A stretch of 64,000 nt of DNA from Blastocatellia bacterium (GTDB lineage Bacteria > Acidobacteriota > Blastocatellia > Pyrinomonadales > Pyrinomonadaceae): positions 62,001-126,000 of the forward strand of contig PMSM01000010.1 of the NCBI GenBank assembly GCA_003168335.1, written 5' to 3'. Positions within the stretch are counted from its first letter, which is position 1. Each line of letters opens with the position of its first letter. A program made the translations under genes and the position numbers. The notes under the pieces were generated by a model. The model saw nothing but the letters and a program-made list of their open reading frames with translations, had not been told where the DNA came from and ran no database searches. Positions 54,665 through 63,507 of this stretch are shown here, one piece after another.

Positions 54665-55414
54665 TTACCCCTTGGGCGGTGGCGGCGCAGTAAACTGTGC
54701 AATGTCGGTAAGGCCGAGGCTGCTCTCGATCGCGCTAATCTGTTTCACAGCGTCTTCGAAGCCGTCGCCTCCGAACTGTTCCTTTTCTATGTCCTCGAAT
54801 CTGTCACCGATCTCATCCAATTGCTTCGCCGTCATGGTTTGCTTCCACGCGGGAAAGATAATGGTATCTTCGCGCGCGGCATGGTTGCGATACATGAGCA
54901 CGAAAGCGTCAAGCGCCTGGGCCATTGCTTCAGCATTAGTCGGTCCTAACTTCGCCGCTTGCGTTGCGCTAATGATGTAATCAGTAATCTCGCGCCCGCG
55001 ATTGTGTTGCGCGACCAGAATGTCTGGATAACCAGCCGCGTCTCCTCCGGCTTTCTTGACTGCCGGAAAGATGTAGGCTTCCTCGAGTTTCTTCTCGTGA
55101 TACTCCTCACCGAACGCTTTGAATAGCTTTGCGGTTTTCTGGAGCGCATCAGGAGGAACGGCCGCAGGATTGCCACGGAGCTTAATCGCCGTCGCGCTAA
55201 ATACCAGCAAGGCGCGTCTGAGTATTCCATGCTCGCGCATTAGATCCTCCGTGGCGGTGACTTCGCCTCCCATTTTGTTTTCATCCGGTGTCGCCGAAGT
55301 TGCGACCTTCCCTGTCGTCTTTATATTGCTTCCCCCACAATTGCTAAGGACAAGTCCGGTTCCTATCACCGCCGAGGCTCGCAGAAAGTCTCGCCTGGTC
55401 TTGAATGCTTCCAT
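54665..55414 (-). CDS. Tat-exported hemerythrin-domain protein
   Basis: A protein of about 249 aa. The ATG at 55414 has AAGGGGG upstream and opens MEAFKTRRDFLRASAVIG, a twin-arginine (RRDFL) signal followed by LVLSNCGG, a possible lipobox. The frame is open another 87 codons upstream, but that part is basic and unlike the family. The mature part is a hemerythrin HHE four-helix bundle, with His/Glu in EHGILRR, EYHEKKLEEAYIFPA, QHNRGREI and RNHAAREDTIIFPAW. It probably binds a di-iron centre for O2, NO or redox sensing in the periplasm. Its place inside an efflux operon is unusual. Confidence 0.88.
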   Translation of the reverse strand: MEAFKTRRDFLRASAVIGTGLVLSNCGGSNIKTTGKVATSATPDENKMGGEVTATEDLMREHGILRRALLVFSATAIKLRGNPAAVPPDALQKTAKLFKAFGEEYHEKKLEEAYIFPAVKKAGGDAAGYPDILVAQHNRGREITDYIISATQAAKLGPTNAEAMAQALDAFVLMYRNHAAREDTIIFPAWKQTMTAKQLDEIGDRFEDIEKEQFGGDGFEDAVKQISAIESSLGLTDIAQFTAPPPPKG

Positions 55415-55475
55415 ATTATTGCCCCCTTTAGTTGGGTCACTCCGAAATGCTGCGTCCTCGAAATGCCGGCCCCCC

Positions 55476-55781
55476 TCACTCTTCTTCAAATAATTCGCCC
55501 ACAAGCTCGCGCACCTTCTCTTTCGCGCTCTTGAGGGCCTTTCGCCCGGCCGGCGTCGCCCTATAGAAGCGCCGCCTCTGACCGCCTTCTCTCTTTTCCT
55601 TCGAGCGGAGATATCCCTTGCTTTCCATCCCATGGAGGATTGGATAGAGAGTTCCGGGACTGAGCTTGTACCCATGCCGCCCCAACTCCTCGATTATCGC
55701 CAGCCCGAAGATTGGTTCCTTGGAAGCGTGATAGAGAATATGCAGCCGGATCATTCCCGAATACAGATCTTTGTCACTCAT
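55476..55781 (-). CDS. PadR-family transcriptional regulator
   Basis: A 101-aa short PadR protein. The N-terminal winged helix has MIRLHILYHASKEPIFGLAIIEEL and GYKLSPGTLYPILHGMESKGYL, and the wing has GGQRRRFYRATPAGRKAL. A short acidic C-terminal helix serves for dimerisation. It is the first gene of the minus-strand hemerythrin/TolC/RND operon, so it is probably the operon's repressor and autoregulates. An imperfect palindrome 21 bases upstream of its start is a candidate operator. Confidence 0.93.
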   Translation of the reverse strand: MSDKDLYSGMIRLHILYHASKEPIFGLAIIEELGRHGYKLSPGTLYPILHGMESKGYLRSKEKREGGQRRRFYRATPAGRKALKSAKEKVRELVGELFEEE

Positions 55782-55802
55782 TACCGGGGCCTTTCAAATG
55801 GT

Positions 55803-55830
55803 TATCGGATTTCGACTACGTCGCGCGATA
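55803..55830 (-). promoter_or_regulatory. Candidate PadR operator
   Basis: On the minus strand it reads tatcgcgcgac, then gtcgaaatccgata: outer arms tatcg/cgata with an inner gac/gtc pair, slightly off centre. It sits 21 to 49 bases before the PadR start, where a repressor would block transcription. Confidence 0.35.
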
Positions 55831-56142
55831 ATACAACTCGTCATTTCAGTCGTCAACAAGACCGGGCCAGAGGGCAGCGCCAGAGTCCTGGCCTTGAGGT
55901 GTCAGGGCGTCTTAATCGAAGGAGACCCAACTAACGTCGCTCTTGCGCAGCGTGCTCCGTTTTGGCGAAGTCACTGGCAACATCAGCGAGTCCCATCGGT
56001 CGGACGAACCCCATCGAGCCCTACCGTACTGAGGAAGGGTTCTACTCGTATTTATCTTCGCAGTTGTTAGGGCTTGCCGCGAACGTCTTGGCGACGCAAC
56101 ATTACCGCGCATGATCTCACTTTAACTTAGGCGGCTTGAGGG

Positions 56143-56227
56143 TCACTTTTCTCTGCCCGAAGCAAGTCGACATTTCGAGTCCGTGATGACAAATTGTCGA
56201 CGTGCGCGAAGACCCCTTCCGTGTCAA
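56143..56227. repeat. Dispersed repeat, copy B
   Basis: Matches 41271-41354, sharing ctctgcccgaag and tccgtgatgacaaatt. In this copy gacaaattgtc is a perfect palindrome. It lies 119 bases beyond the stop of the PPTase gene. Confidence 0.7.
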
Positions 56228-56345
56228 CATAGTGGAAAGCCCAGACGCAAGGTAAGGGACGACTTTCGATCAAAGGCCTGTCAATAGTGCCAGTACTAAT
56301 CCTCAAAATGGGGAGCTGCTCGCTTTCTCAAAATGCCCGGTGCAA

Positions 56346-57110
56346 TCAGCCAGACTGTTCGACTCTATTCTTGCTGCTAAATCGGACCACACTTCGGATG
56401 ACAAGAGCAGCGCAACTGTCAGTTCCCTCGATCATGTGCGCATTAAATCGCTCCGGCCCGCCATGGTCACGGGGCGCACCGACGACACGTAAATTTGGGG
56501 CCAACTCGAATTCGAACGCGTCGAGTCCGAAGGGCAATCCCTCTCCAATGGATTTCAGCGCCGCTTCCTTGAGGCTCCAGAGTTGGAAGAAAGTTCGCAG
56601 ACGTGCCTGACCGACTGCCGCTGCAACAGCCTTCGCCTCGGCTGCCGAAAAGAACCGTTGAGCGAGTTCTGCCCCGTCCAGGTTCCTCGTTTGATCTTCG
56701 AGGTCGACACCAATCGCGTGTGTCGACGACCACGCCCCGAGAAAACCGAACCGGCTGGAGGAAAAGCTAAACCAGAAATCCGGCAAATCGGAAAGGTAGG
56801 GACGCCCGTTCTCTGTCTCCTGGAAAATGATCTGCGATAAGGGCCGCGCCGATCCGAGCGCGATTGCGCCGCAGTAGCGACGAAACGCACGCCGCTGTTT
56901 GAAATGGGCCTTGAGGTCTTCCGTTACAAAGCGGTCCGCCCTCTGCAGCTCAGTATCCGACAGGACTGACGCGCAACGCCTCGATGTCTCGGGATCGCGC
57001 GAAACCGGCGCATACAGCACGTGGGCCGCATGATGCGTGGACGCCGGTGTCCAATCGCGCGCGCCGGCGGCAAACAGATCGTTGACCCAGTCGCTATCGT
57101 TTCGCGTCAT
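56346..57110 (-). CDS. Second 4'-phosphopantetheinyl transferase, Sfp type
   Basis: A 254-aa PPTase. The ATG at 57110 is chosen: it lies two bases after the synthetase stop and opens MTRNDSDWVNDLF. The frame is open 52 codons further, but that would run deep into the synthetase gene. Motifs are NGRPYL near 101, FSFSSS, AIGVDLED at 132-139 (metal ligands Asp136 and Glu138) and WSLKEAALKS from 178. It would prime the carrier domain of the adjacent Pls-like synthetase. The protein is only distantly similar to the other PPTase in this window, so the two probably serve different synthetases. Confidence 0.93.
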   Translation of the reverse strand: MTRNDSDWVNDLFAAGARDWTPASTHHAAHVLYAPVSRDPETSRRCASVLSDTELQRADRFVTEDLKAHFKQRRAFRRYCGAIALGSARPLSQIIFQETENGRPYLSDLPDFWFSFSSSRFGFLGAWSSTHAIGVDLEDQTRNLDGAELAQRFFSAAEAKAVAAAVGQARLRTFFQLWSLKEAALKSIGEGLPFGLDAFEFELAPNLRVVGAPRDHGGPERFNAHMIEGTDSCAALVIRSVVRFSSKNRVEQSG

Positions 57111-57112
57111 CG

Positions 57113-60100
57113 TCAGGGGGCGAGATTGGGCACCAACTTTACAATGAGTTCCGAGGCGGCAAGCTGGATGGCGTAGATTTCCAGGGTGTGCCGGCCGACG
57201 AAGCGCAGCGCGCCTGCGATGGTCTCTGGCGGTTGGAAGCGGCTCGGGCCGCGCAGGAATAGACACAGGCTAAGCGACATAACGCCGACGCCCAGAATCA
57301 GGACGGCGAAATAAATCCGCGGAAACGAGAATTCCTTTTGTTCCTGCCAGACGTAGACGACCGCAGCCACAAAGCAGACCAACAGGCGCAGCAGGCCCGC
57401 GTTCATTGTCATCGCCTGCGCGGGTGGCGACGAGCCCTGAGCGGCGCCGCCCACCTCGGCATCCGATCTGCCGTCGACATATCGGCGATGGTATAAGCCA
57501 AAGAGGGCCCACAGCCATCCCTCGACGCCGTAATCGACAATCTTTGCCGCCATCGGCAGCACCGCGAGAAGTAAGGAGAGAAGGAGGCCGTAGCCGACCC
57601 AGGGGTGACGTTGCACAAGTCCTTGTACACAGGGACCTGCGATGCGGATGAGTGTGAAGCTTAAAAGAATGTTCGGTGCCACCCAGGTCCAGCCGGCGTT
57701 CCAGCTGTCGAGTAGAGTCAGGACGACGCCGAGCCCGATCCAGTGGAGTGGGACGGTCCGAGTCTTCGCATAGCCCACCAGGAAGAAGAACATCGGAGCC
57801 GCAAGGCGTCCGAAAACGCTCCACCAGAGGTCGTCTTCAACGAAGAAATAGCCGAAATGGTCAACCGAGACCAGGATGATTGCGGCGACTTTTAGCCAGT
57901 CGGTGTTGTCAACCAAGTGAGGTGTGCTCATCGAGCGCGTGGCGTCGTACCTGGTGGCGCTCAAACTTGAGTCGCTCACAGGCTCGGCGGGGCTCCCCTC
58001 GTAGGTGGCTGTGAGCATGTTCATTTCCTTGAGGACCAGGGACAACGGCAAGAGCGTTGTGTCGCGCTGAATCACCGCGCCGCCCATCACCGTGGCCCCG
58101 GCGTTGACGGCGCAGCCATCCTGGATGTGGGTCCGTTTCACCTTCAGCATCATGCTCTCGAAGGTGTGGAACTGCAGGAAGCCGTCGATAACACAATCGT
58201 TGCCGAAGTTCACCGCGTTCCAGTCGAAGCACTGCATGGGCTGGGTCACGATTGTCCGGCGGCCGATCTGACATCCCATCCACCGTAGGAGAAAATTCGA
58301 GAGGATGGTCCCGGCGCAAAACCCCAGAGGCCTTCGGCACCAGACAAAGAAGCAGTCCTGCGCGAAGAAGTAGGCGAAGTGCCGCCAGGACCAGAAGGGT
58401 GTCGAGTGATTGGCTCCCCATTCGCTGCCCACGAGGAGCCTCTTGATCGCGACGCTGAACAGAACCAGATTGACTTCTGTGAGCATCAAAGCAATGACCA
58501 CGCTGGCGATCGGGTGTACGCTCAATCGCAACAAACAAATGTACAGAATCGTGAAGACGAGTCCCTCGGTGATGCGCAGTACGCCGATGCTGAAGAGGTC
58601 GTTCAGGAAGACCCGGGTCAGGAAGAGGGGGAAGCCCGGCAGTCTGTGCTTTTCATTCTCCGCCTCAAATGATGCGCTCGCAAATTTCACGGGCGGGTTT
58701 CCCGCCACCGTGATGGGCTCGCCAAGCCGCGACCGCATCTGTCGTCGAAACTGTATATCATTGCCCGGCGTCGAGACGCCCAGGAGGAAGTTGGACGGGA
58801 AATTCCCGTACTCCGCCACGCAGTTGTTTCCGCTGAAGAAATTCCGGGGCATGTCGAGGTGGCGCAGCTTGAAGTGCTCGGCGCCATAGTCGAGCATGTT
58901 CGTGAAACATCCATTTGACCAGAACACCTGCGAGTCGGCGGCAGCAAGCTCCGGGACGAGGTTGAACATGACGTCGCACTCTGACGCGCCCAACCGCGGA
59001 AAGCGCATGCCGGCGAGCGCCCGCAGGTACTGCCCAGTGATGGTCCAGGTCCATTGAGCCTGGAGGCCATTCATTCTATTCATTCGGTACATGAGCAGAG
59101 CGCCCCTGAACCCGCGCGAAGGGTACAGCCCCGGCGAAGCGGCCGTGCAACGGATGAAGAGGCAAGCCAGCAAAGAGGTCACGACGACGCTGACCCAGGT
59201 GGTGACGAACGCGTAGAGGGTCAGGTGCCAGACGATCTCGAACAGCGGCGTAACCATTAAATATGCGTCGGACAGTTCAGCTTCTCCGGCGGGTATAAGG
59301 CCGCGGGCGAACCACAGGATCGAGGCAGTGGGGACCAAACTAAGCCAGAAGAATATGAAGATCTGCATGAGGATGTTGATGGTCTCGATTAACCAGATCG
59401 GATATTCGTACTGGCAGGTGTTCGCCGTGCGCTTCAGCTCAGTGCACCGGCCGCTGAGCCGCGCGGGAGCTCCTTCCCACATCTCCTGTGAACCCACGTC
59501 GCTGAGGATGGGAGTGAACGGAGTGATCCAAGTGCCACGGCCCACGGTCACATTGTTGGCGATGGCGGCCCGCGTCCCGATCTTGCAACCGCTCTCGAGG
59601 TGAATAGGGCCGACGTGCAGGGACTGTCCCGACCACCTCGTCGTTTGGATGTAGGCCCCGGTCTGGATTGCGACATCGTCCTCGATGGAGATCAAGTCCA
59701 GGGGTCCGGATAGGTAAGCATCGTGCGCGCACTGAAGGTTGTCGCCCACCTTCGCGCCGAGCCGCCGCAACGCGAATGCCATGAGCGGCGCGCTGCGATA
59801 CATCGCACCCAGCGGCACGAGCACCGTGGCCTCCAGCCGTCCGATGCACCAGATTCGCAGATGCATTTTGCTCCACTTGGGGTACACACCCGGAGTCACA
59901 TTGTTCTTGTAGACGTAACCACGCATGAAGAGCTTTATCATCATGACCCAGAGCAGGGCGGCAAAGGGCGTGACGAGGGCCAGCAAGTACAGAAAGCTGC
60001 CGACGATGATGAACGCTCGGAGGCTGGCGGTTGTGAAGAACCTTTCGACTTCGACGAAGGCTAAGACGCTGAGGACGGCCACTATGCCTGGGGAATACAA

Positions 60101-62236
60101 GAAAATCCCGAAGAGGACCTGCGCGGTGGTGAAGTATCCGGGGGAGAGCACCTCGGCCGCGGCCTCATCGCGCTCGGCGGTGTTCTCGGCGGATTTCACC
60201 CGGGCCGGAGGGGCCTCGGAGATCTGCTGAAGCGCCCGCGGACGGTGGGCCACCTTTCGTGCAGTGTTGCAGTCACTGAGCAGCGCCCGCACCGGCACCA
60301 CCCATCCTGCAGCTTGCAGTTGCTGCGCCAGGCGCGCGATGACGATCGAGTGCCCACCAGCCTCAGCGAATCCATCGTCCAATCCCAACGGCGTCTCGAA
60401 CACGGCTCTGCAGAGGGCCAGCACTTCCTCGCTCTCAGCGTCCATGCCCGCATCAGCATCAGGCTTAAGTTCCTCTTCGCGTGGGTCCCGCGCGGTGACT
60501 GGTGTGGCCCGAGTGTCCGCCGCTTCCGGCTCGGCGCTTCTCAGCAGCAGATTGGATAGGTTGGGCAAGCACTTCCGGTCGATCTTTCCCGACACCGGTT
60601 TCATGACGAATTTTTCTACCAGGAAGATCCTGGTCGGGACCGACGGCGCTGGAAGTTGTTTGGCGAGGGTCGCCGTCACCCGGGCAGCCCACTCCGCCGG
60701 CGCTGGAGCGACCACCGAGAACTCTCCTTCGCAGACCGAAGGCGCGGCGACGAAAGCGACGAGCGCCTCGTTCTGGTAATCCAGAACCGCGGCCTCGATC
60801 TCAATGAACTGCGTCTGGAGGATGTCCTCAACGGCCTGTGCCTCGACGCGGTGCCCGCGCACTTTGAGCTGCGCGTCGAGTCGGCCGAGGAAGTGCACGC
60901 GCTGCGTTCGGATGTCGATTTTGCATTTGTCCCCCGTGCGGTAGAGGCGGCCAAACTGAGGGTGCGTGATGAACTTCTGGGCGGTTTGCTCCGGCAAGTT
61001 GCGGTACCCGCGCGCAACGTGCACCCCACCGATGCAGAGCTCTCCAACCTCACCGTGAGGCAGTGGGCTGAGTTGGTCGACCTCGAGGATGACGTAGGTG
61101 ACGTTGGCAAACGGCGAGCCGATGGTGATGGGATCTCCCGGCCGCAAACTCTGGCGGCTCGTGTCGGTGCTCGCCTCTGTGGGACCGTAGGTGTTGATGA
61201 TCTGCCGTCTGCCCCGGGTCCAGGGTTCCACGAGCGCGCTGGGAAACGCTTCGCCTGCCGGCACGATGTAGCGGCACAGCGGATAGGGGAGATCCACTTC
61301 GGGCGTTGGCGTGAGGGTCGTGAGCAGCACCGGCGGACAGAAGAGCACCGTGACCTCAGCTTCGCGGAGGACAGGGACGAGGTCCGGGCCGGACCGAATC
61401 TGCTCCTTGGTCAGCATGACCACAGCGCAGCCCGACACCCAGGCGCTGTACATCTCGGAGATGCTGCCGTCGTAGCCCAGCGATGAAGTAAGCGAGGTCG
61501 CGTCCATGCCCGGAAGGAGATCGAAGTAATCGGCGTAGCTCAGGGCCAGGTTCACGTAACCTGCGTGTGGGCACTCCACGCCCCTGGGCATCCCTGTGGT
61601 TCCGCTCGTGTAAAAGATTGTCGCAAGGCGCTGCGTGGGGTCATCCAGCCAGGCCGGCGGTTCTCTCTTGCGCATCCTCTCCGGCAAGGTCAGGACGTCG
61701 AGTGTCGGCAGGTCGCGGAACTTCTCTTGCCCCCGCGTGAGAATGACCACCGGCTGTGCGTCGTTAAGCATGTGGGTAATGAGGGCATCGGGCAACGTGG
61801 TGTCGAGGAACATTAAGGTGCCGCCAGCCTTGAGAATGCCGAGGTGAGCGGCCACGATTTGCCAGTTGTCCTGCGACATAGCCACGGCCACGACCTGGTC
61901 CGGGCCGGTGAGGTAGGGAGAAAGGGCCGCGGCAATGTTTTCCGCCCGCGCGTCTAGCTCAGCGAAGGTCAGGGACTCTCTGGTGTGGGGAATCTGTAAG
62001 GCCGTGAGATCCGGGAACTTCTCGGCGGAGCGGCTGAAGACCTCTGTGAGCCACCGGATTCCTTTCTGATGCGGCACGTTCACGAGGTGGCGGTCGCCAA
62101 AGACATCCGTCAAGCTGTATGGGCAGGTGTCCTGCTCGTTCGGCACCTTCTCCGCCGCCCAGAGGTACCGCCTCCACGCTACAAACGTCAGCCCAAAGAG
62201 AACTGCGAAGGCGGTCGTTACAAGAATTGCTGCCAA
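57113..62236 (-). CDS. Pls/PosA-family membrane NRPS with C-terminal TraX-like domain
   Basis: A 1707-aa protein. A short N-terminal membrane segment precedes an adenylation domain (A3 YTSGTTGMPRG near 205, TYGPTEAST near 347, YRTGD near 430, SGKIDRKCLP near 550; specificity motif YDGSISE). A carrier domain has GGHS, Ser about 628. The Pls/PosA terminal region follows: membrane helices (about 705-775, 955-1035, 1220-1265) alternate with three soluble domains, two with hexapeptide-like turns (IGTRAAIANNVTVGRG; VNAGATVMGG). Residues about 1440-1707 add a multi-helix TraX-like domain (DNTDWLKVAAIILVSVDHFGY), making it longer than the 1319-aa epsilon-polylysine synthase. Pls enzymes polymerise a single amino acid at the membrane. 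Start TTG 62236 has GAGG upstream. Confidence 0.88.
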   Translation of the reverse strand: MAAILVTTAFAVLFGLTFVAWRRYLWAAEKVPNEQDTCPYSLTDVFGDRHLVNVPHQKGIRWLTEVFSRSAEKFPDLTALQIPHTRESLTFAELDARAENIAAALSPYLTGPDQVVAVAMSQDNWQIVAAHLGILKAGGTLMFLDTTLPDALITHMLNDAQPVVILTRGQEKFRDLPTLDVLTLPERMRKREPPAWLDDPTQRLATIFYTSGTTGMPRGVECPHAGYVNLALSYADYFDLLPGMDATSLTSSLGYDGSISEMYSAWVSGCAVVMLTKEQIRSGPDLVPVLREAEVTVLFCPPVLLTTLTPTPEVDLPYPLCRYIVPAGEAFPSALVEPWTRGRRQIINTYGPTEASTDTSRQSLRPGDPITIGSPFANVTYVILEVDQLSPLPHGEVGELCIGGVHVARGYRNLPEQTAQKFITHPQFGRLYRTGDKCKIDIRTQRVHFLGRLDAQLKVRGHRVEAQAVEDILQTQFIEIEAAVLDYQNEALVAFVAAPSVCEGEFSVVAPAPAEWAARVTATLAKQLPAPSVPTRIFLVEKFVMKPVSGKIDRKCLPNLSNLLLRSAEPEAADTRATPVTARDPREEELKPDADAGMDAESEEVLALCRAVFETPLGLDDGFAEAGGHSIVIARLAQQLQAAGWVVPVRALLSDCNTARKVAHRPRALQQISEAPPARVKSAENTAERDEAAAEVLSPGYFTTAQVLFGIFLYSPGIVAVLSVLAFVEVERFFTTASLRAFIIVGSFLYLLALVTPFAALLWVMMIKLFMRGYVYKNNVTPGVYPKWSKMHLRIWCIGRLEATVLVPLGAMYRSAPLMAFALRRLGAKVGDNLQCAHDAYLSGPLDLISIEDDVAIQTGAYIQTTRWSGQSLHVGPIHLESGCKIGTRAAIANNVTVGRGTWITPFTPILSDVGSQEMWEGAPARLSGRCTELKRTANTCQYEYPIWLIETINILMQIFIFFWLSLVPTASILWFARGLIPAGEAELSDAYLMVTPLFEIVWHLTLYAFVTTWVSVVVTSLLACLFIRCTAASPGLYPSRGFRGALLMYRMNRMNGLQAQWTWTITGQYLRALAGMRFPRLGASECDVMFNLVPELAAADSQVFWSNGCFTNMLDYGAEHFKLRHLDMPRNFFSGNNCVAEYGNFPSNFLLGVSTPGNDIQFRRQMRSRLGEPITVAGNPPVKFASASFEAENEKHRLPGFPLFLTRVFLNDLFSIGVLRITEGLVFTILYICLLRLSVHPIASVVIALMLTEVNLVLFSVAIKRLLVGSEWGANHSTPFWSWRHFAYFFAQDCFFVWCRRPLGFCAGTILSNFLLRWMGCQIGRRTIVTQPMQCFDWNAVNFGNDCVIDGFLQFHTFESMMLKVKRTHIQDGCAVNAGATVMGGAVIQRDTTLLPLSLVLKEMNMLTATYEGSPAEPVSDSSLSATRYDATRSMSTPHLVDNTDWLKVAAIILVSVDHFGYFFVEDDLWWSVFGRLAAPMFFFLVGYAKTRTVPLHWIGLGVVLTLLDSWNAGWTWVAPNILLSFTLIRIAGPCVQGLVQRHPWVGYGLLLSLLLAVLPMAAKIVDYGVEGWLWALFGLYHRRYVDGRSDAEVGGAAQGSSPPAQAMTMNAGLLRLLVCFVAAVVYVWQEQKEFSFPRIYFAVLILGVGVMSLSLCLFLRGPSRFQPPETIAGALRFVGRHTLEIYAIQLAASELIVKLVPNLAP

Positions 62237-62350
62237 GGCTTTTCCTCACCTGCTCGTGAACTCTAGACCACTGAGGTCTCAGGCACTCTTAGGGTCTTGA
62301 CTTCAAACGTCAATTTTGTCCGCTGGTTGAGCATGGCGAAAGCAGTGTGT

Positions 62351-63400
62351 TTAGTCGAAGTATCGCTGGAGCGTTCCAGTTCGGCGGATGTCTAAGGTAA
62401 CGCAATGGAACCCACCGCCCAACATTTTGGAGTGCCGCAATTTTAGGGGGATTACATCAAGCCCGTGCTTCTCTAAAAGTTTTATGAGAGCCGTCTGATC
62501 TCGATCGACCACGACCAGATTCGGACTAATACTGAATGCATTCATATCGATCCAGTCACTACCAATGGATTTGGATCGATAGTCGGCATCGTGACTGTCA
62601 GTATTTTCCATCGGTGGACTGTAAAGAACTTTCCACTGCTTCAAGATTTTAGGAAGGGTATCATCATTAACCCGAGCAGGATTGCAGAGGATCAATCCAG
62701 GGCGTAAAGCCACAAAGGTTGAATCAATGTGGCTGCCATAATAAACATCCTTGAGGAAATGGACCCGGAATTTGTCGCCCAACATTGTCTGCAACCAATG
62801 CCCACCCAATTCGTTACCCGTGGCGCTGACCAGATAGATCAAATCCTGGCCAAAACGCAGGACGTTTGCCGCATCGAAGGCTGGCTCATCGTTGCGTGGG
62901 GTGGGCTTCTTCAGATCAACATCGAAGAGCGAGTCTAAGAGCATGGGTTTGGGGGCGCTGTACCACTTTGCGCCTGACTTCATGTAGTCCAAAAGCAACG
63001 CGCGATAGCTAAACGTTTCCTGGGCGCGGCTGCGGATGACATTGGGCGTTTCGATAATTTGGTCGCCGATGACCAGCAGAATGTCGCGGGGACAGTAATT
63101 GTAATACCCTTCAGATTCCCAATGGATCGTGGAGAATTTGGCCTCGTGTGGCCACGTCTCTGGGCGCTTGACGGTAACGCTCTGCTTTTCCAGTATCCCC
63201 ACAAACTCATTCAAGTCTTCTTCTGTCTCTTCAATGATCTGTTGTGGAAAGGGGCCGCGCGGAATTTCGGCCAATGAACGATCAGGAAATTCTGCCAGTT
63301 GAGTGCTTCGGTCTGGCGTAGGAAATCGTGCTTGCAGCGGATTGCCTACAATAACTTCTTCCAGTTGGTCCCACTCATTGCAACTCCATACTCGTGACAT
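62351..63400 (-). CDS. Amidinotransferase (AGAT/StrB/CyrA-like)
   Basis: A 349-aa member of the glycine-amidinotransferase family, which moves an amidino group from arginine to an amine acceptor. The opening SRVWSCNEWDQLEEVIVG is characteristic. The catalytic triad is recognisable by motif and spacing: Asp176 in FDAANVLRFGQD, His224 in YYGSHIDS and nucleophile Cys333 in GGGFHCVTLD. Relatives act in creatine, streptomycin, cylindrospermopsin and saxitoxin pathways. The acceptor here could be 2,3-diaminopropionate made by its neighbour, but this is inference. GAGGAGG lies ten bases before the ATG. It lies between the SbnB-like gene and the synthetase. Confidence 0.92.
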   Translation of the reverse strand: MSRVWSCNEWDQLEEVIVGNPLQARFPTPDRSTQLAEFPDRSLAEIPRGPFPQQIIEETEEDLNEFVGILEKQSVTVKRPETWPHEAKFSTIHWESEGYYNYCPRDILLVIGDQIIETPNVIRSRAQETFSYRALLLDYMKSGAKWYSAPKPMLLDSLFDVDLKKPTPRNDEPAFDAANVLRFGQDLIYLVSATGNELGGHWLQTMLGDKFRVHFLKDVYYGSHIDSTFVALRPGLILCNPARVNDDTLPKILKQWKVLYSPPMENTDSHDADYRSKSIGSDWIDMNAFSISPNLVVVDRDQTALIKLLEKHGLDVIPLKLRHSKMLGGGFHCVTLDIRRTGTLQRYFD

Positions 63401-63507
63401 CTATGACGCGCCTCCTCGATTGTTCTGAGTACTAATGAGCTGACTTGTTTCCTTCGAACCACTCTTGAAGCTGACGTATTGCGATTTGAAAAGCCTGACA
63501 TCTTCTT

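Larger units (their letters stand above)
55782..56345. other. Intergenic region upstream of PadR, with dispersed repeat copy B
   Basis: The 564 bases contain the candidate PadR operator at the left end and a copy of the 84-base dispersed repeat at 56143-56227. No convincing gene is present on either strand. Confidence 0.6.

Noticed and set aside
54665-55675. 336-aa version of the hemerythrin protein
   Set aside because: The first 87 residues are Arg-rich and unlike the family; the internal ATG has a strong ribosome-binding site and begins a Tat signal.
56346-57266. 306-aa version of the second PPTase
   Set aside because: It would overlap the synthetase gene by about 150 bases, and the extra residues are Pro/Arg-rich; the ATG at 57110 directly follows the synthetase stop.
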